The position numbers were made by a program, and so were the translations under genes. A stretch of DNA of 64,000 nucleotides from Methylobacterium sp. J-088 (GTDB taxonomy: Bacteria > Pseudomonadota > Alphaproteobacteria > Rhizobiales > Beijerinckiaceae), in contig NZ_JAKSYH010000103.1 in the NCBI RefSeq assembly GCF_022829295.1, positions 33,235-97,234 of the forward strand, in the 5' to 3' direction. The notes below the pieces were generated by a model. The model was not told the origin of the DNA. It was given only the letters and a program-made list of their open reading frames with translations, and did no database searches. Positions 49,724 through 58,458 of the stretch are shown piece by piece (position 1 is the first letter of the stretch; every line of letters starts with the position of its first letter).

Positions 49724-50065
49724 CTATTTTCCGTGCTTGTATGTGGTAAGGCCATCTATCATACTGACAATAAAACGAAGGTCGGCATCATTCATGTCGC
49801 GAATTTTCGTGTCTATGATTGCTTTCAATTCATCAAGCGAACGGGATCCGCTGGACTCCGCGAGTAAATAGCCCATAGGCATTCCTACGGCGTTAGAAAT
49901 ACGTTGCAGAGTATCGATGGCCGGGTAGTTCACCCCTCGCTCTATATTCGAGATAGCTTCCTTGGTCCGGTCTACCAATTCCGCTAATTTCTCTTGCGTC
50001 AGACCAGCCGCCTCTCGCGCCTGTCTGACCCTCAACCCTATGACAAAGTTCAACTGCGGCTTCAT
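49724..50065 (-). CDS. XRE-family transcriptional regulator
   Basis: A 113-aa protein with a Cro/CI helix-turn-helix at residues about 11-65 (LRVRQAREAAGLTQEKLAEL, then TKEAISNIERG, NYPAIDTLQRISNAV). The C-terminal 45 residues may oligomerise. It is divergent from the exported protein gene at 50,194 and lies 36 bases from the converging small gene. It probably controls island genes, possibly the integrase or replication gene. Confidence 0.85.
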   Translation of the reverse strand: MKPQLNFVIGLRVRQAREAAGLTQEKLAELVDRTKEAISNIERGVNYPAIDTLQRISNAVGMPMGYLLAESSGSRSLDELKAIIDTKIRDMNDADLRFIVSMIDGLTTYKHGK

Positions 50066-50193
50066 GGGCCGGAGTATGAGTTCGGGTCGTACCGTTGCCG
50101 ACGAAGCTGTGATTTGCTATAAGCTTGGCAATGCGGAGTGAGGCTTAACCCTCGCATCACAGGGTCATGAATCGTTTCACTGATGGGGGAACT

Positions 50194-51177
50194 ATGAAAC
50201 GGTCGGCGGCTGCGGGGGTGGTTGCCGTTGCGGTCCTAGGCTTCGGTTCCGCTTATGCTCAAACGGGTCGGACGCCGGATGGTCGCCTCATCCCATACGT
50301 TCCCAAGCTAATGCCGACGGAATGCGGGGGACCGGCCCTACCAACCCTACACTCCACCGCAGACAGGAACGCCCCGACCAGCGCCAGGAAGGGTTCCGCC
50401 TGTTCAACCTTTCTGAGGACGGACCCGGACGTTCTCCGCACGGTCAACGGCTACGCAAACGGGTCGGCTCGAAACCCGAACATGAATGCGAATCAGACTG
50501 TTCAGTTCGTCGCGTCCACCATCCGTGATGAGGTCGGGCGTGCTGCACCCGCTATCGTCAATCGTAACCCACGACTGTTCTACGAGAGTTTCGAACACAT
50601 CGATCGAGCGACCATAGCCAACTGTTGGCCGACCCTTGAAGCGGTAATCGTTAGCAAAGAGCGCCAGGAAATCGCTGCGGCTGAGAGTGAGCGTCGTCAA
50701 CAGGAAGCCCAACAACAGAAAGAGCGGGAGGCCGAAGCCGTATCCGCCGAACGCTTCCGTCAGCAAGCCACCATCGATGCACAGCCCGGCAGCCGCCTTG
50801 AACGCGCTTACCGCTCCTACATCGGCGTGAAACAGTGCGTGGAAGCCCGGCGAGGGTATGCCGCGATCTACCTCACAGAAGAACAGGGCATTGATGCGAA
50901 AGCCAAGGTCGTCGCGATAGAGAAGGCCCTTAGGGGTTCCGATCCGACCCTTGACCCTGACGCGATCTGGACCAAGGCCAACCAACCACCGGCACAAGAG
51001 CCATCGGATGGTCTAGCCGGTCTGATTCAACTGTCAGACGGCATAGGCAAGCAATGGCTTACGTATCCTCAGTGGTTTGAGGAAAGCGACGACTACTGCA
51101 GACACACTTACGTGGGGCTCTCGGATCAGTTCACAGCATTGATTCCAGACTCGCGTGTAGTCAAAAAAGATTTCTAA
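50194..51177 (+). CDS. Exported hypothetical protein
   Basis: A 327-aa protein from the ATG at 50194, which gives a signal peptide MKRSAAAGVVAVAVLGFGSA cleaved near AYAQ. An upstream ATG at 50167 would mask it. A Gln/Glu/Ala-rich coiled-coil stretch near residues 165-200 (ERRQQEAQQQKEREAEAV) is flanked by two regions with few cysteines. No family was recognised. It heads a same-strand group of three exported or membrane genes. Confidence 0.6.
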   Translation: MKRSAAAGVVAVAVLGFGSAYAQTGRTPDGRLIPYVPKLMPTECGGPALPTLHSTADRNAPTSARKGSACSTFLRTDPDVLRTVNGYANGSARNPNMNANQTVQFVASTIRDEVGRAAPAIVNRNPRLFYESFEHIDRATIANCWPTLEAVIVSKERQEIAAAESERRQQEAQQQKEREAEAVSAERFRQQATIDAQPGSRLERAYRSYIGVKQCVEARRGYAAIYLTEEQGIDAKAKVVAIEKALRGSDPTLDPDAIWTKANQPPAQEPSDGLAGLIQLSDGIGKQWLTYPQWFEESDDYCRHTYVGLSDQFTALIPDSRVVKKDF

Positions 51178-51206
51178 CGGGTATGATTGCGAGTTAGAGG
51201 CAAACC

Positions 51207-51701
51207 ATGCGACATACTGTTGTCGAAGACGTGTCCATTCCAGACAACAATGTGGCACGGTTCAAATATGGCGGGGGATTTATTACATTAGCGATGGGAG
51301 TGTTGTTTGCTTTCGCGATGTTCAATGCTTACGAACCGTTCACGTCCGGGCGTGTTGAGTTTCATCTATACCTCAAAAGCTTGCCGGCGATACCCCATCC
51401 TATCATGGTCACATTATGGTGGATCGGCGTAGCTATTGCAATTACGTTGGTCGGTCTGTCGTTAATGCCCAAAGTTTCAATTGTCATGGACGATGAGAAA
51501 ATTGTTGCTCAGAGCGTATACACACGTAATTTCAAGACTATTCACTTCCGCGATATTTTAGATGCAGTGATACACAAAAACTACATAAGCATCACGGATC
51601 GCCACGATAACAAGATATATCTCGCAAAGCTGTTTTTGGCGTCAGGAGCATTCAAAGCCATTGCGAACAAGGTCCGCATCGCCGCGCCGAACGCTCTATA
51701 A
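51207..51701 (+). CDS. Two-helix membrane protein with PH-like cytosolic part
   Basis: A 164-aa protein. Two hydrophobic helices lie at about 28-45 (ITLAMGVLFAFAMF) and 72-92 (LWWIGVAIAITLVGLSL). After them comes a soluble region, VSIVMDDEKIVAQSVYTRN through DAVIHKNYISI and NKIYLAKLF, whose strand pattern resembles bacterial PH-type domains of short membrane proteins. The family is not certain. It lies 30 bases after the exported gene and 45 before the next one. Confidence 0.5.
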   Translation: MRHTVVEDVSIPDNNVARFKYGGGFITLAMGVLFAFAMFNAYEPFTSGRVEFHLYLKSLPAIPHPIMVTLWWIGVAIAITLVGLSLMPKVSIVMDDEKIVAQSVYTRNFKTIHFRDILDAVIHKNYISITDRHDNKIYLAKLFLASGAFKAIANKVRIAAPNAL

Positions 51702-51745
51702 GTACCCATCAAACTAGATCGGTTTCACGATCGGGAGAATAGAAG

Positions 51746-52147
51746 ATGCGGACTAGATCTATAGTTCTATGCGGGCTTATCTCCATCGCTCTCTCTACAA
51801 GCGCTATCGCTCAGACTGTCATCAAGACACCAAGCGCCATAACGTGTGATGAGTATATGAAACTTCTAATCAACGATCCTTCATTGCCGGGTTTCATCAA
51901 TGAGGATCTACTAAAGCTCAATGCCTATCACGGTTGGGCCGTTGGATACATTCAGGGTAAAGATCCAAGCTTATTCCCCGCGCTTGTCAGAAAATCTGGA
52001 AAAAACATAACACCGGATGAGGAATTCGGATTCTACACAGGGCTTGTTTCGAGCATATACAAAGGTCAATGCCCGAAACGTGGGAGCATGAAGCTAGAAG
52101 AACTAACGAACATCATGATTGAAAGATTGTCTGCAACGTTCAAGTGA
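51746..52147 (+). CDS. Exported Rap1a/Tai-like small protein
   Basis: A 133-aa protein with a signal peptide (SIVLCGLISIALSTSAIA). The mature part has two cysteines, TCDEYMKLL and YKGQCPKRG, separated by a G-Y-I-Q-G stretch (GWAVGYIQGK), a pattern seen in Rap1a/Tai-type periplasmic proteins, some of which are immunity proteins of type VI effectors. That link is weak on sequence alone. A GGAGAAT ribosome binding site precedes the start. A hairpin follows the gene. Confidence 0.5.
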   Translation: MRTRSIVLCGLISIALSTSAIAQTVIKTPSAITCDEYMKLLINDPSLPGFINEDLLKLNAYHGWAVGYIQGKDPSLFPALVRKSGKNITPDEEFGFYTGLVSSIYKGQCPKRGSMKLEELTNIMIERLSATFK

Positions 52148-52187
52148 CACAGACGGACGCAACTTAAGTCTTAAGAGTTGTATGGTG

Positions 52188-52218
52188 CGGACGCCTTCCC
52201 TTCAATGGTTGGCGTCCG
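52188..52218. terminator. Hairpin after the Rap1a-like gene
   Basis: Stem CGGACGCC/GGCGTCCG with a 15-base loop, 40 bases after the stop, followed by TTCTTGTTTC. It is a reasonable terminator for the three-gene group. Confidence 0.5.
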
Positions 52219-52931
52219 TTCTTGTTTCGGAGACTGCCAGGGGATCGATGAAGCCGATACGGTCAATGCGGCATTCTCGTTGGCTTGTGGATGCCCATTG
52301 ACACGCCCACAATCGCTCCGTGGCGGCTGGCAAGGGCTTGGATCGATCTGGCCTAGCCCCATAAGCGAACGCCCGTCACAGCCCCTCTTATTGTGAAGGT
52401 CCGTAAGTGCAGAATGCCCGGAGATCGGTGGAAAGCTTCGTGTGCGGCTGTCCCGGCTCTCCGGCAAGGTTGGATCGAATGTGCGTGAACGCCACTATCC
52501 TGTTCCTCACGGACGGCCGATCATAATTCGACAATGAGGCGCCTACGTTTGCCGTCTCAGGGGGCGTGATCGTGGTTCGGATCGTGGGCCTTCGTTCAGG
52601 TCATGAGGGTAGGACCGGTCTTTTCGCTTCTAGCTGTCTGGTATGGGAGGATCGTGAATGAGGCGAACACCCTGAAAGGCGAGAGAGCACGGTTCTTCCG
52701 GTGTCTTATCCTCGCGTGGTTGGCCTCACGGTCCGTCAACGGTCAGAGGGCCATGGAACGGCGCGAGACGCTGATGCGGTCAGTGGGGGTCTATGCGGCA
52801 CAAGCCTGACCGAAGCGCACCGACAATCCATACAACTGTTGTACGTTATGGGAGTGGGCACCGCCTGATGACTAGACGCATCAGCCTTACCATGACTGAC
52901 TATTAGGACTTACCTCTAAACGACTGCGGCA
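52219..52931. other. Gene-poor gap in the island
   Basis: About 710 bases without a convincing gene. A 68-codon frame at 52,603-52,809 (plus strand) lacks a ribosome binding site and recognisable sequence, and is not called. The composition is nearer the host than that of 41-44 kb. The sequence may be remnants of decayed genes. Confidence 0.5.
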
Positions 52932-53555
52932 TCAAAAATCATCATGATTGATGATGACGCCCTTGTCTCCGCTCTGATGACCAATCCAATATTCTTCTAT
53001 TGTCCATAAAGGCTTCCCATTAGAGAAGCGCCTAACCTCCCCGATAACATTCTCATAATCTTCGCTGTTGAAATTCGACCAACCGAGTGCTGCATATTTC
53101 CGCCAGTGACAGTCCGAGGTCCGCTTGAAGGGCTCTGCAACTTTGGCGTGCTGAGCAAGTGCTAGTAATAGTAGTCGGTCGATAGGCGGATGGATTATAT
53201 CAGCTCTGGATGGTTCTTCCTGTGCCAAGGGAGAAAGAGAACAGATGACGGTCAATTTCAAATAAATGTTAATCAGCTTAGCTGCCACACCATGCGTGAA
53301 GCATCCGTTCGCGCCACCGATCCTCTTGGCTTGAGCCTGTGCGACCATCTGTTCACGCCAAAGGCGATGCCGGCCGTCAAAGTCCTCCGGGGTTTCTGGC
53401 GCACCTTGTCGGTCGGCCGCGTACAAAGGGATGTCTGTGCCCTCTATCAGGCCCCGTCCTTCTTCGACGGCGAAGCGACAACCTTTGGTGCCGGCGGCAC
53501 GTCCTGCCGCCCATGCAGCGAATCTATGCCTGTGTTCGATAAGCGAGTAGGCCAT
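52932..53555 (-). CDS. Hypothetical protein with RHRFAAWAA N terminus
   Basis: A 207-aa protein. The N-terminal block EHRHRFAAWAAGRAA and the central GVAAKLINIYLKLTVIC recur, as I recall, in small bacterial proteins found in accessory regions, with no assigned function. The C-terminal half contains WSNFNSEDYENVIGEVRR and ends in acidic residues. There is no signal peptide and no catalytic motif that I can name. It is the only minus-strand cargo gene between the exported group and the two-gene unit. Confidence 0.55.
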   Translation of the reverse strand: MAYSLIEHRHRFAAWAAGRAAGTKGCRFAVEEGRGLIEGTDIPLYAADRQGAPETPEDFDGRHRLWREQMVAQAQAKRIGGANGCFTHGVAAKLINIYLKLTVICSLSPLAQEEPSRADIIHPPIDRLLLLALAQHAKVAEPFKRTSDCHWRKYAALGWSNFNSEDYENVIGEVRRFSNGKPLWTIEEYWIGHQSGDKGVIINHDDF

Positions 53556-53909
53556 TGCCGGATCGAACGTCTGTGAGCACCCAAAACGTACTGCTAAGCT
53601 TGCAAATGGAGTGCAACGCTACCGCTTGAATGGGATCATAACGCCGCACAGGGTGGAAACCCAGGGCGACGTACGTTCAAAGTTCGGCCCACAACAAGAA
53701 ATTTCGTTTGCACACAGCCTTTAACGACGGGAACCTAAGATCGCTCTCAAGGTCCATCGACACGCTCTAGGACCGACGATAAGTTGAGAGGGTGTCGCAT
53801 ACCGTCGCCGTGAAGCTGTATCTGGAAAAGGTGTGGTGCGACAGGGAAGTTGGCTTCTTGATTAAGACGCCTTTTCCGATTTCGATGTTGAACTGTTGGG
53901 CCAATATCA

Positions 53910-54863
53910 ATGAGCTTGGATGGCAAATCACGTTTCTTTCAGCGGCACGAATTAGTTCTTCGGCCTTATCGGGGTATGGGTAAAGCTCTTTCGTTGGCGG
54001 CCCCGGGCAATGAACTAGATGCTCTTCATGTTATAGCTAGTTCCCTAGGAAAAGAAGGTTGTATTCTCACCGTAGGGAAGACTGATGAATGTTACGTATC
54101 GCATATCATTAAATCCAAAGATGAGAAATATGCGGCATTACTGTTCAGGCGTTCCAGTCCTGACGCTTCCACACCCATTTTCGGCCACAGAAAGACACGA
54201 CGATTGCGGCGTGCTGAGAAACACAAAGATGAGGATCTTTCGGTCTCGTCTCACTTGTTCTTGGATCTAACGGAGTCTCCGGGGAGGAAGGGTCGGTATA
54301 GGGCTATCATTGAGGAGGTTCCTGGAATAGGACGTAGCTATATAAGGTCCGTACTAAATTTGACTCTTAGACAGTCTGAGTATTCCTATAAAGATCACGG
54401 CGGAAACGAGAAACAAACCTATACGATAGCAGATCTTGAAGGGTTCAGGTCTGCAACTATTGGCGAAGCGTTGAAGGGCGGAACCATTTCATTTGTTGAA
54501 TTGGTTCGGCAATCCCGGATTGATGGCTTAGACACCGAGGCGTTTGAGCCCCGGGAGGAAAGAATGCGAATCGAAATTAAGGCGCGGGGGGAGGGTATGC
54601 TTACGGCCCTTAGAACTTTGAACCCGTGGGCCGATGCAGGGGGTTGGGAAGATATCCGTGTCTCAATCCGGATGCCGGAGGGCAAGTCGAGGGTCGTGCC
54701 GCTGAGCCGGGAAAGTGACGCGGCCGATGTGCTGTTCGTTCGTGCCGAACAGGTGTATGTTGAGAGTCACTTAGATGCCTGTGCCGAAGAAGTGGTTGGA
54801 GCGTTGTTTGACCGCGCGGTTGAGATGTTTTCCAAGGATTGGTCGAAGAGAACGGAAGAATGA
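53910..54863 (+). CDS. Hypothetical cytosolic protein of the two-gene unit
   Basis: A 317-aa protein with no hydrophobic helices and no family that I recognise. Sequence features are a mixed alpha/beta N-terminal half with VGKTDECYVSHI, a KTRRLRRAEKHKDED basic patch near 95, SPGRKGRYRAIIEEVPGIGR near 130 and a C-terminal helical tail. A stop precedes the ATG by seven codons, so 53910 is close to the only possible start. The membrane-protein gene follows after three bases, so the two are cotranslated. A sensor or effector partner role is possible. Confidence 0.6.
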   Translation: MSLDGKSRFFQRHELVLRPYRGMGKALSLAAPGNELDALHVIASSLGKEGCILTVGKTDECYVSHIIKSKDEKYAALLFRRSSPDASTPIFGHRKTRRLRRAEKHKDEDLSVSSHLFLDLTESPGRKGRYRAIIEEVPGIGRSYIRSVLNLTLRQSEYSYKDHGGNEKQTYTIADLEGFRSATIGEALKGGTISFVELVRQSRIDGLDTEAFEPREERMRIEIKARGEGMLTALRTLNPWADAGGWEDIRVSIRMPEGKSRVVPLSRESDAADVLFVRAEQVYVESHLDACAEEVVGALFDRAVEMFSKDWSKRTEE

Positions 54864-54866
54864 GAG

Positions 54867-55466
54867 ATGTGGAAGTTCGTATATCCTTTGAGATATTTTA
54901 AGTTACAGAATCGAGAGAAGAATGTTCTCGATCTGTTCCCAACGCTTTTGCTTGCTCTTGTTATAACTGTCCCGTTCTGTGCAATGGACGGGGCTTCGTT
55001 TTTCCGTCCGAATGGGCTACTGGACAAATTTCTAAATGTCGCGGGCGCCCTGACGGGTTTCTACATCGCCGCGCTAGTCGCTGCGGCGACGTTTACCCAT
55101 CCAGATCTAGACAAGACGATCAAGTCGGGTCCGGTATTCCTTATTCAGAAGGGATTAGATGGTGAATCTATACAGGTAGCGCTTACTCGGAGGGAGTTCG
55201 CGTGCACTATATTCGGGTATCTGTCGTTTCTCGCGCTCATATTATCGGTCGCGAGTGTTTTTGCCGTAGGCTTAAGCACGGTCAACTTCCATCGATTGTT
55301 CGGTGCATATGTCAGCTATGTAAGATGGGCCATGGTATTTTCTTATTCGCTGGCAATAGCGCATCTAGTTGTAGTGACTAGCCTCGGATTGTACTACTTG
55401 ATGGATCGTCTATATAGGCATGATCGTCAAATTACATCTAAGAAGATAGATGACCGTGCCGCGTAG
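54867..55466 (+). CDS. Four-helix membrane protein of the two-gene unit
   Basis: A 199-aa protein with four hydrophobic helices at about 23-42 (LFPTLLLALVITVPF), 55-76 (LNVAGALTGFYIAALVAAAT), 112-137 (FACTIFGYLSFLALIL) and 158-181. A loop of about 35 residues lies between helices two and three. No transporter signature is seen. The close pairing with a 300-residue soluble protein and the spot next to an integrase resemble known two-gene phage-defence units with a membrane component. The size of both partners recalls Kiwa (KwaA and KwaB) in reverse order, but the sequence link is untested. Confidence 0.6.
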   Translation: MWKFVYPLRYFKLQNREKNVLDLFPTLLLALVITVPFCAMDGASFFRPNGLLDKFLNVAGALTGFYIAALVAAATFTHPDLDKTIKSGPVFLIQKGLDGESIQVALTRREFACTIFGYLSFLALILSVASVFAVGLSTVNFHRLFGAYVSYVRWAMVFSYSLAIAHLVVVTSLGLYYLMDRLYRHDRQITSKKIDDRAA

Positions 55467-55578
55467 TATTTGTAGACTGAGATGTCACGGCTCTAAAGAT
55501 GGAGTGCGAGTAGCGCTAGCGGTCATGCCCCGTCCGACGCGGGTCCTATTAGTTCGTGGTCGTCGGATCAGCCTTCCG

Positions 55579-56898
55579 CTATGGCTCGCCTGAAAGCATC
55601 GTCTCAACTTGGTAGCGCGGCATTCGATCCATAGCATCTGCCAGCATCATAAGGGTCGGTGTCTCGTATCGCCGACCTACTGACGCGACACGATGGCCCG
55701 TTATGGCGTCGCGTAAACGTTCTTCGATTCCCGCTCCAAGTGCTCGCGTCTTCCAAGTGTGTCGCCAGCCGTGATTTGGATCGACGCCAGGATCCAGCTT
55801 GACGGTCCCGCGAACCCACTTGCCGACCTGTCTCCCTTGAATCTCCGCTTGAGGGGCTACTGATCCGTCACGACGCCGTTTAGGGTCATAGAACAGCGGA
55901 CCGGGCCCACACGCTTCCACGAACGCTAGGAAGCCCTGTTCGATAAGGTGGGCATGGATGGGGACGCTTCGGGCTTCGCCTGTTTTCGTCACCCGCAGAT
56001 GCATGAATGGAATGCGACTTTCTGTCCGTATGTCCTCACGGTGAAGGTTGGTCAGTTCGGTGATACGGGCGCCACTATAGGCCGCAAGCCAAGGACACCA
56101 TCGACGGGCCGCACTACGGGTCGGGTTGCGAGCGTCTGGCGTCACCCCTGAGGCGGCCGACAGGATTTCTGCTATCTCACGGTCTCGAAACGTCCGCTCC
56201 CGCTGTAGGACGATCCTAGGCTCATCTAGGGATATGCCAGTGGCCGGGTTGGATGACAGGATCTGACCCGAAGCCCTACCGGACGCCCATCGAAACACCG
56301 AACTCACGGCTACCAGATCGTTCTTGTTGATCGCGCGTGGGCTGATGCCTTCTGTGTCCCTCCGACGCATAGCCCACGCGAAAACATCATCGCCGGTTAG
56401 GGTCCGAACGTCCCGGCCCCTGGCAAAGGCTTCAAACGACCGGATGCTTCCGCGGTAGCGCTTGATCGTGTTGGGGGCTCGCTTGTCCTCACGATCCGTT
56501 GCCCATCGTTCGAACAGGCCCCCGATGGTCAGGGTTGGGCCGTTGATTGCGGGTGGGGAGGGGACCGCGGTCGATAAGGGTGTAGGCGCCGGCGAGGGGG
56601 GAGCTACAGCACACGCGTCAATCGATGTGTTAGAATAGTCACACCCGCGTTCGATGGTCCAAATCCGCTTGAGGGCACCATCTGCAATAGCGTGACGAAC
56701 CTTAGCCTCACGTGGCTCTTTGGTCCTTAGCGATGCCTGGACGATAGAACCTACGGTAATGGACGCCCAAGCCTCGCCGATGGGAAGCCGGATAGTCCCA
56801 CCCTTCAACCTTGCGACAAGATCGGCGGGGGTTCGTTGGCGTAGATGGTAGACCCCGCTCTTAGGGTCCTTCCATGGTCGGGCGATTCTGAACGACAA
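55579..56898 (-). CDS. Tyrosine recombinase (integrase)
   Basis: A 439-aa integrase. The N-terminal region MSFRIARPWKDPKSGVYHLR resembles the arm-binding part of alphaproteobacterial island integrases, followed by a SAM-like core-binding domain near 135-225. The catalytic domain has an arginine in SGARITELT, HGWRHTWKTRAL with the His-x-x-Arg pair and GHR, and the presumed nucleophile tyrosine in RRYETPTL. It lies 81 bases inside the right attachment repeat and is transcribed away from the tRNA. It integrates the island in tRNA-Thr. No excisionase gene was recognised. Confidence 0.92.
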   Translation of the reverse strand: MSFRIARPWKDPKSGVYHLRQRTPADLVARLKGGTIRLPIGEAWASITVGSIVQASLRTKEPREAKVRHAIADGALKRIWTIERGCDYSNTSIDACAVAPPSPAPTPLSTAVPSPPAINGPTLTIGGLFERWATDREDKRAPNTIKRYRGSIRSFEAFARGRDVRTLTGDDVFAWAMRRRDTEGISPRAINKNDLVAVSSVFRWASGRASGQILSSNPATGISLDEPRIVLQRERTFRDREIAEILSAASGVTPDARNPTRSAARRWCPWLAAYSGARITELTNLHREDIRTESRIPFMHLRVTKTGEARSVPIHAHLIEQGFLAFVEACGPGPLFYDPKRRRDGSVAPQAEIQGRQVGKWVRGTVKLDPGVDPNHGWRHTWKTRALGAGIEERLRDAITGHRVASVGRRYETPTLMMLADAMDRMPRYQVETMLSGEP

Positions 56899-56978
56899 TG
56901 TATGACACCGCTGTATGAGAGTAGCGGTTATCGTCCCTTGTCGTGCGCCCTAACCTACTGTGATCGTTGGATAACTGC

Positions 56979-57008
56979 TGGTGCCGGTGGAGAGGATCGA
57001 ACTCCCGA
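56979..57008 (-). repeat. Right attachment site within tRNA-Thr
   Basis: Thirty bases identical to 40,677-40,706. They form the 3' end of the intact tRNA-Thr, so integration keeps the tRNA functional and leaves the cut copy on the far side. Confidence 0.92.
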
Positions 57009-57053
57009 CCTTCGGTTTACAAAACCGCTGCACTACCGCTGTGCTACACCGGC
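56979..57053 (-). tRNA. tRNA-Thr (anticodon TGT)
   Basis: 75 nt including an encoded CCA. The acceptor stem is GCCGGTG/CACCGGC, the D arm GCAC/GTGC and the T arm GGGAGTTCGATCCTC. The anticodon loop TTTGTAA gives TGT, reading ACA. The first pair of the anticodon stem is G-A mismatched. The gene serves as the integration target of the island. Confidence 0.93.
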
Positions 57054-57235
57054 GGACGCGCCGAAACCGTTGGAGAAGCTGGCGGTTTCGGTGCATCAGG
57101 CGTGGGTTTGACTACGTTTGAGGGCGTTTCGTCAAGGCGCACGGCCCGGCGGATTGCGTTCGCCGCGCGTTCGTTCGGCCCGGCACGGGCGCGCAACACC
57201 CTGGGCCTCGCCTCGATCGGGGGCGGGGCAGGACC

Positions 57236-57604
57236 CTAGCTTGTGCGGCGGGCCGTCCACCAGCACGAGCCGAGGCCGGCCAGCGACCACCGCCCGGTCC
57301 CGCCGGATCCGCGCAGGCGGCCCGACACCATCACGCTGGCAAGGCCCTTCCGGATCGTGCCGCTGATCCGGCCATCGGCCGTGGTGCGGCCGGATGCGTC
57401 GACCCCGTTCCCTCCGGCATCGTCCACGGTCCCGTCCCGGATGACGATCGGGTAGAGGTAGGGCCCGGTGCAAGCCCCGGTGTCGGTCGTGGCGACGACC
57501 GACCAAGCTCCGTCGAAGCGACCAGCCGCGAGGGCCGATGTCGATGCCCCGCCAAGAGCCAGCAACAGGGTGGACGAAAGCATGGCGTCACGAAGTCGGA
57601 TCAT
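57236..57604 (-). CDS. Small exported hypothetical protein
   Basis: A 122-aa protein with a signal peptide (MLSSTLLLALGGASTSALA) after seven residues. The mature part begins AGRFDGAWSVVATTDTGAC, a pattern of small exported alphaproteobacterial proteins with a single disulfide and a beta-rich fold (FDGxWSV). It has two cysteines, one in CTGPYLYP and one in GSCWW. ATG 57604 has a GAGGAG site. Function unknown. Confidence 0.65.
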   Translation of the reverse strand: MIRLRDAMLSSTLLLALGGASTSALAAGRFDGAWSVVATTDTGACTGPYLYPIVIRDGTVDDAGGNGVDASGRTTADGRISGTIRKGLASVMVSGRLRGSGGTGRWSLAGLGSCWWTARRTS

Positions 57605-57888
57605 GGTCTCCTCTGTCGATCGAAGGGGTGGGGCGGATCATCTCGGGCGATCGCGGTCCTGCCGTGCGCTTCCGCCGGATCGGGCCGTGGAATCGCCGCA
57701 GGACCGGGCGTCAGAAGGCGCGCGGCATCCTGGAACACGCAGATGGGTGTGAGCCCGCGCGGTTCCTTGAGACGACAATACTGGTAGGCAAAACTTTTTC
57801 GCTGTCGCGCGAGCCAGCCTCGATCGGCCCCCGGACCCGCGGAGCGTGTCCCGGTCCGGCCGGCGGCTCCGCCGATGAGGCCGGGCGC

Positions 57889-58143
57889 TCAGGCTTCAGC
57901 GAAGACCACGCCGAACCGGGCGCCGGTGCGCCGGACGACCCTGCAGCGGCGCGACGTCTGGTCGATCGCGGTCAGAAGCGTGAACGTTTCGGGTACGGCG
58001 TCGTCATCGCCGGCCTCCAGCAGCGCGCCGGTATCCGACATGTTCCAGACGAGGCAGCGCAGCCGCCTGCCCGTGTCGGCGACCACGATATGCCCGGCGC
58101 TGAAGCAATCCGTCCTGCCCGAGAGACGCTGTTCGGCTGTCAT
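57889..58143 (-). CDS. PilZ-domain protein
   Basis: An 84-aa protein consisting of one PilZ-like domain: CLVWNMSDTGALLEAGD near the middle matches the D/N-x-S-x-x-G core, and RRTGARFGVVF closes the barrel. The N-terminal R-x-x-x-R part of c-di-GMP binders is incomplete (RLSGRTDC), so nucleotide binding is uncertain. The ATG at 58143 has GAGG seven bases upstream. Confidence 0.75.
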   Translation of the reverse strand: MTAEQRLSGRTDCFSAGHIVVADTGRRLRCLVWNMSDTGALLEAGDDDAVPETFTLLTAIDQTSRRCRVVRRTGARFGVVFAEA

Positions 58144-58458
58144 GTTCGACCTCAAGAATCCCAAGGTTGGACAGATAGGCCACGGTGGCTTCGTTCGCTT
58201 GAAGGCAGCGCACGCAGCGTCGCGTAGCTGTCTTCACGCTTACCGCCGTGACAACAGGTCCTGACAACTTGATCGCTTCGGGCAGGGGCCGTGCCCGATC
58301 GCATCGCAATCGTGCACAGCGCTCCGACTTTGCCTCGGCGCGCTCCTTTACGCCGAACCGGCATCCGCTTCGGCAAAGGCTGCTTGAGCGGGCCGTGCCG
58401 CTTGCCGAGGTGAGCCGGCCACGCGTCGGCCTGCGCGACCCCGGTCGTAAGCCGCTCT

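Larger units (their letters stand above)
40677..57008. mobile_element. Integrative genomic island in tRNA-Thr(TGT)
   Basis: A 16.3-kb segment bounded by 30-bp direct repeats of the tRNA 3' end. A tyrosine recombinase lies 81 bases inside the right repeat. The base composition falls sharply (especially 41-44 kb and 45-49 kb) against the GC-rich flanks, and stop-free GC shadow frames vanish, showing different codon use. It carries a helicase-primase-like protein, regulators and cargo of unknown function. No relaxase, type IV secretion, capsid, terminase or transposase gene was recognised, so it may be a satellite-like or mobilised element. The left 360 bases after the repeat hold no gene. Confidence 0.92.

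Noticed and set aside
52603..52809. 68-codon plus-strand frame
   Set aside because: No ribosome binding site, no neighbours in the same operon and no recognised sequence; kept only as a note in the gap entry.
53792..53983. 63-codon plus-strand frame before the two-gene unit
   Set aside because: It overlaps the start of the 317-aa gene in another frame and has no start signal.
40677..57008. Prophage or conjugative element
   Set aside because: No capsid, terminase, portal, tail, relaxase, coupling protein or type IV secretion gene could be recognised.
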